NCBI GenBank assembly: GCA_964606765.1
Contig: CAZSIR010000035.1
Span: 1 to 23,171, forward strand
Reading direction: 5' to 3'
DNA: 23,171 nucleotides
Source: Ga0077527 sp964606765
GTDB lineage: Bacteria; Pseudomonadota; Gammaproteobacteria; Burkholderiales; SG8-41
Below the pieces are notes generated by a model, which was given only the letters and a program-made list of their open reading frames with translations, searched no databases and was not told where the DNA came from. Made by a program: the position numbers and the translations under genes. How positions within the stretch are numbered: the first letter of the stretch is position 1; each line of letters opens with the position of its first letter. This document shows, in pieces, positions 21,889-23,171 of the stretch.

Positions 21889-22851
21889 CTAATCCGCCCG
21901 CGCACCCGAAGCCTTCACCACGGTCGCCCATTTCGGGATTTCCGTTTCGATCAGTTTGCGGAATTCCTCCGGCGTTCCCGGATTCGCATCGACGCCGGAA
22001 TTGGCGAGGCGGGTTTTCACGTCCTGCAGTGCCAGGGTGTCGAGCGCGGCCTTGCTCAGGGCGTTGACGACCGGCGTCGCCATGCCGGCGGGGCCGACGA
22101 TGCCGTACCAGGCCACCGCGGCGTAACCTGGCAATCCGGATTCGGCGATAGTCGGCACATCGGGTATCGCGCCGACGCGCGCCGGAGAGGTCACGCCCAG
22201 TGCGCGCAGCCTCCCCGCTTTGATCATCGGGATCGCTGACGACACGCTGGCGAACTGGATGTCGGTCTGTCCGGAAATCAGTGCCGTCAGTGCTTCCGAA
22301 GCGCCCTTGTAGGCGACATGCACGGTTTTCACGCCGGCCATGCTGTTGAACAGTTCCGCCGACAGGTGCACCGAAGTGCCGGCGCCCGAACTGCCGTAAT
22401 TCAGCACACCGGGCTTGGCCTTGGCGAGCGCGACCAGATCCTTCACCGATTTCGCCGGTACGCTCGGGTTCAGCACCAGCACGTTGGGGCTGTCGCCGAC
22501 GCGCGCAATCATGCTGAAACTGTTCAGCGGGTGGTAGGCCAGTTTTGAATAAAGGCTGTAATTGATGGCCTGGGTGCCGATGGTGCCCATGAACACCGTA
22601 TAGCCGTCGGGCGCGCTTTTCGCGGTCATTTCGGCGGCGATGTTGCCGCCGGCCCCGGCGCGGTTGTCGATGACCAGCGGCTGGCCGAGGCGCTCGCGCA
22701 TCGCCGGCTCCATTGCGCGGGCGATCACGTCGGCGGCGCTGCCCACGGTGAACGGAATCAGCATGCGCACCGCCCGGCTGGGGTAATTCTGTGCGATGGC
22801 GCTGCCGGTGCAGCAGGCGGCCAGAACGAGGCTCAGGAAAATGCGCGACAT
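21889..22851 (-). CDS. Bug/TctC-family tripartite tricarboxylate transporter substrate-binding protein
   Basis: Encodes 320 residues from the ATG at 22851 (MSRIFLSLVLAAC). The frame is open back to 23064, but the inner ATG has an AGGGAGGAG site 6 bp upstream and begins a proper signal peptide. The signal ends at GSAIAQ; the LAAC stretch before it also resembles a lipobox, so lipid attachment is possible. Bug landmarks are YPSRAVRMLIPFTVGSAADV, DNRAGAGGNIAAEM, SAPDGYTVFMGTI, VAYKGASEAL and DVPTIAESGLPGY. It has no linked TctA/TctB genes. It occupies the place where an integron integrase would be expected, and is GC-rich like the chromosome. The ligand is unknown. Confidence 0.94.
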   Translation of the reverse strand: MSRIFLSLVLAACCTGSAIAQNYPSRAVRMLIPFTVGSAADVIARAMEPAMRERLGQPLVIDNRAGAGGNIAAEMTAKSAPDGYTVFMGTIGTQAINYSLYSKLAYHPLNSFSMIARVGDSPNVLVLNPSVPAKSVKDLVALAKAKPGVLNYGSSGAGTSVHLSAELFNSMAGVKTVHVAYKGASEALTALISGQTDIQFASVSSAIPMIKAGRLRALGVTSPARVGAIPDVPTIAESGLPGYAAVAWYGIVGPAGMATPVVNALSKAALDTLALQDVKTRLANSGVDANPGTPEEFRKLIETEIPKWATVVKASGARAD

Positions 22852-22972
22852 GAGAACTCCTCCCTGTTTATTTGCTCTGCGCTCAGCGTAACATGCCATC
22901 ACCATAATCGCCGGGCAGCGTAAACTGGTGTTCAATATTGATTCCATCAGCAATTTTTTCCGGGAGCCTTTC

Positions 22973-23171
22973 GTGAAAATGATCAGCCGTGTCGTCGCGT
23001 CAACCTTGGTCTTGTTTGCCCCTGCTTTGCTGGCACAGCAGAAGGTCAATCCGCCGATCGCCACCTACTGGATGAGCATTGATACCAGTTCCGGTTTCCC
23101 GATGGGCGGCGCGGGTGGTGGCGGACCGTCCATGATGGACATCGGCCGCATGATGCTGGGCGGCGGCCCCG
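22973..23171 (+). CDS. Secreted protein of unknown function (3' end beyond the window)
   Basis: The frame is open to the window edge, so only about 66 N-terminal residues are visible. GTG 22973 is preferred because GGGAG lies 6 bp upstream; the ATG at 22979 would be 12 bp away. A signal peptide is clear: MISRVVAS, then the hydrophobic TLVLFAPALLA, with cleavage before QQKVNPP. The mature part has PPIATYWMSIDTSSGFPM and then a Gly/Met-rich stretch (GGAGGGGPSMMDIGRMMLGG). I do not recognise the family. It is divergent from the Bug-family gene across 121 bp, which must contain both promoters. Confidence 0.72.
   Translation, partial: MKMISRVVASTLVLFAPALLAQQKVNPPIATYWMSIDTSSGFPMGGAGGGGPSMMDIGRMMLGGGP

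Noticed and set aside
22852..23064. N-terminal extension of the second Bug-family protein
   Set aside because: The upstream codons have no family likeness, and cover the divergent promoter region and the start of the opposite gene; the ATG at 22851 has the strong ribosome-binding site and signal peptide.

Overview
The window is GC-rich and reads as a piece of a betaproteobacterial chromosome, most likely Burkholderiales. The signs are two orphan Bug/TctC-type periplasmic binding proteins, a trxA-rho-rpmE housekeeping block, a FdxA-type 7Fe ferredoxin and an AddB/AddA-like exonuclease pair of the kind found in beta-proteobacteria. This placement is inferred from gene content; there is no rRNA gene or other marker to confirm it.

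Layout. (1) 1-3159, plus strand: the end of a NrtA/CmpA/CynA-type binding protein, its permease and ATPase, then cyanase. Together these look like a cyanate uptake and degradation operon (cynABD-cynS type). (2) 3278-7838, plus: a complete TRAP transporter (Tat-exported DctP/TakP-like receptor, DctQ, DctM) followed by a cytoplasmic gamma-glutamyltransferase-family enzyme. It converges on a minus-strand tartrate/D-malate dehydrogenase-type enzyme (7863-8921). (3) 9003-11939, minus: rpmE with its promoter and a strong terminator, a small DUF2846-like lipoprotein, rho, and trxA. Consensus -35 and -10 boxes at the very end of trxA would start rho mRNA exactly at a 10-bp inverted repeat in the rho leader. 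(4) 12134-18568, plus: fdxA, then AddB-like and AddA-like subunits overlapping by 4 bp. (5) 18662-20794, plus: an array of 13-bp imperfect tandem repeats, a Bug-family binding protein, and a quinone-oxidoreductase-like MDR enzyme. (6) 20893-21756, minus: a compact integron-like element with an attI-like site and two small gene cassettes, each followed by an attC-like site. (7) 21889-23171: a second Bug-family gene on minus, and the start of a divergent, unrecognised secreted protein that runs off the window.

The most notable item is the integron remnant. It has a simple core site preceded by two direct GTTATCC repeats, as in attI1. Cassette 1 has its stop codon inside the attC R'' core. Both attC hairpins carry the single unpaired base expected in L'', which fixes their orientation as minus, matching the genes. 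No integrase gene lies where it should (plus strand, to the right of attI); a Bug-family gene is there instead. Cassette 1 encodes a small beta-barrel protein resembling domain 2 of translational GTPases; cassette 2 encodes an unrecognised soluble, probably helical protein. Both are visibly less GC-rich than their surroundings.
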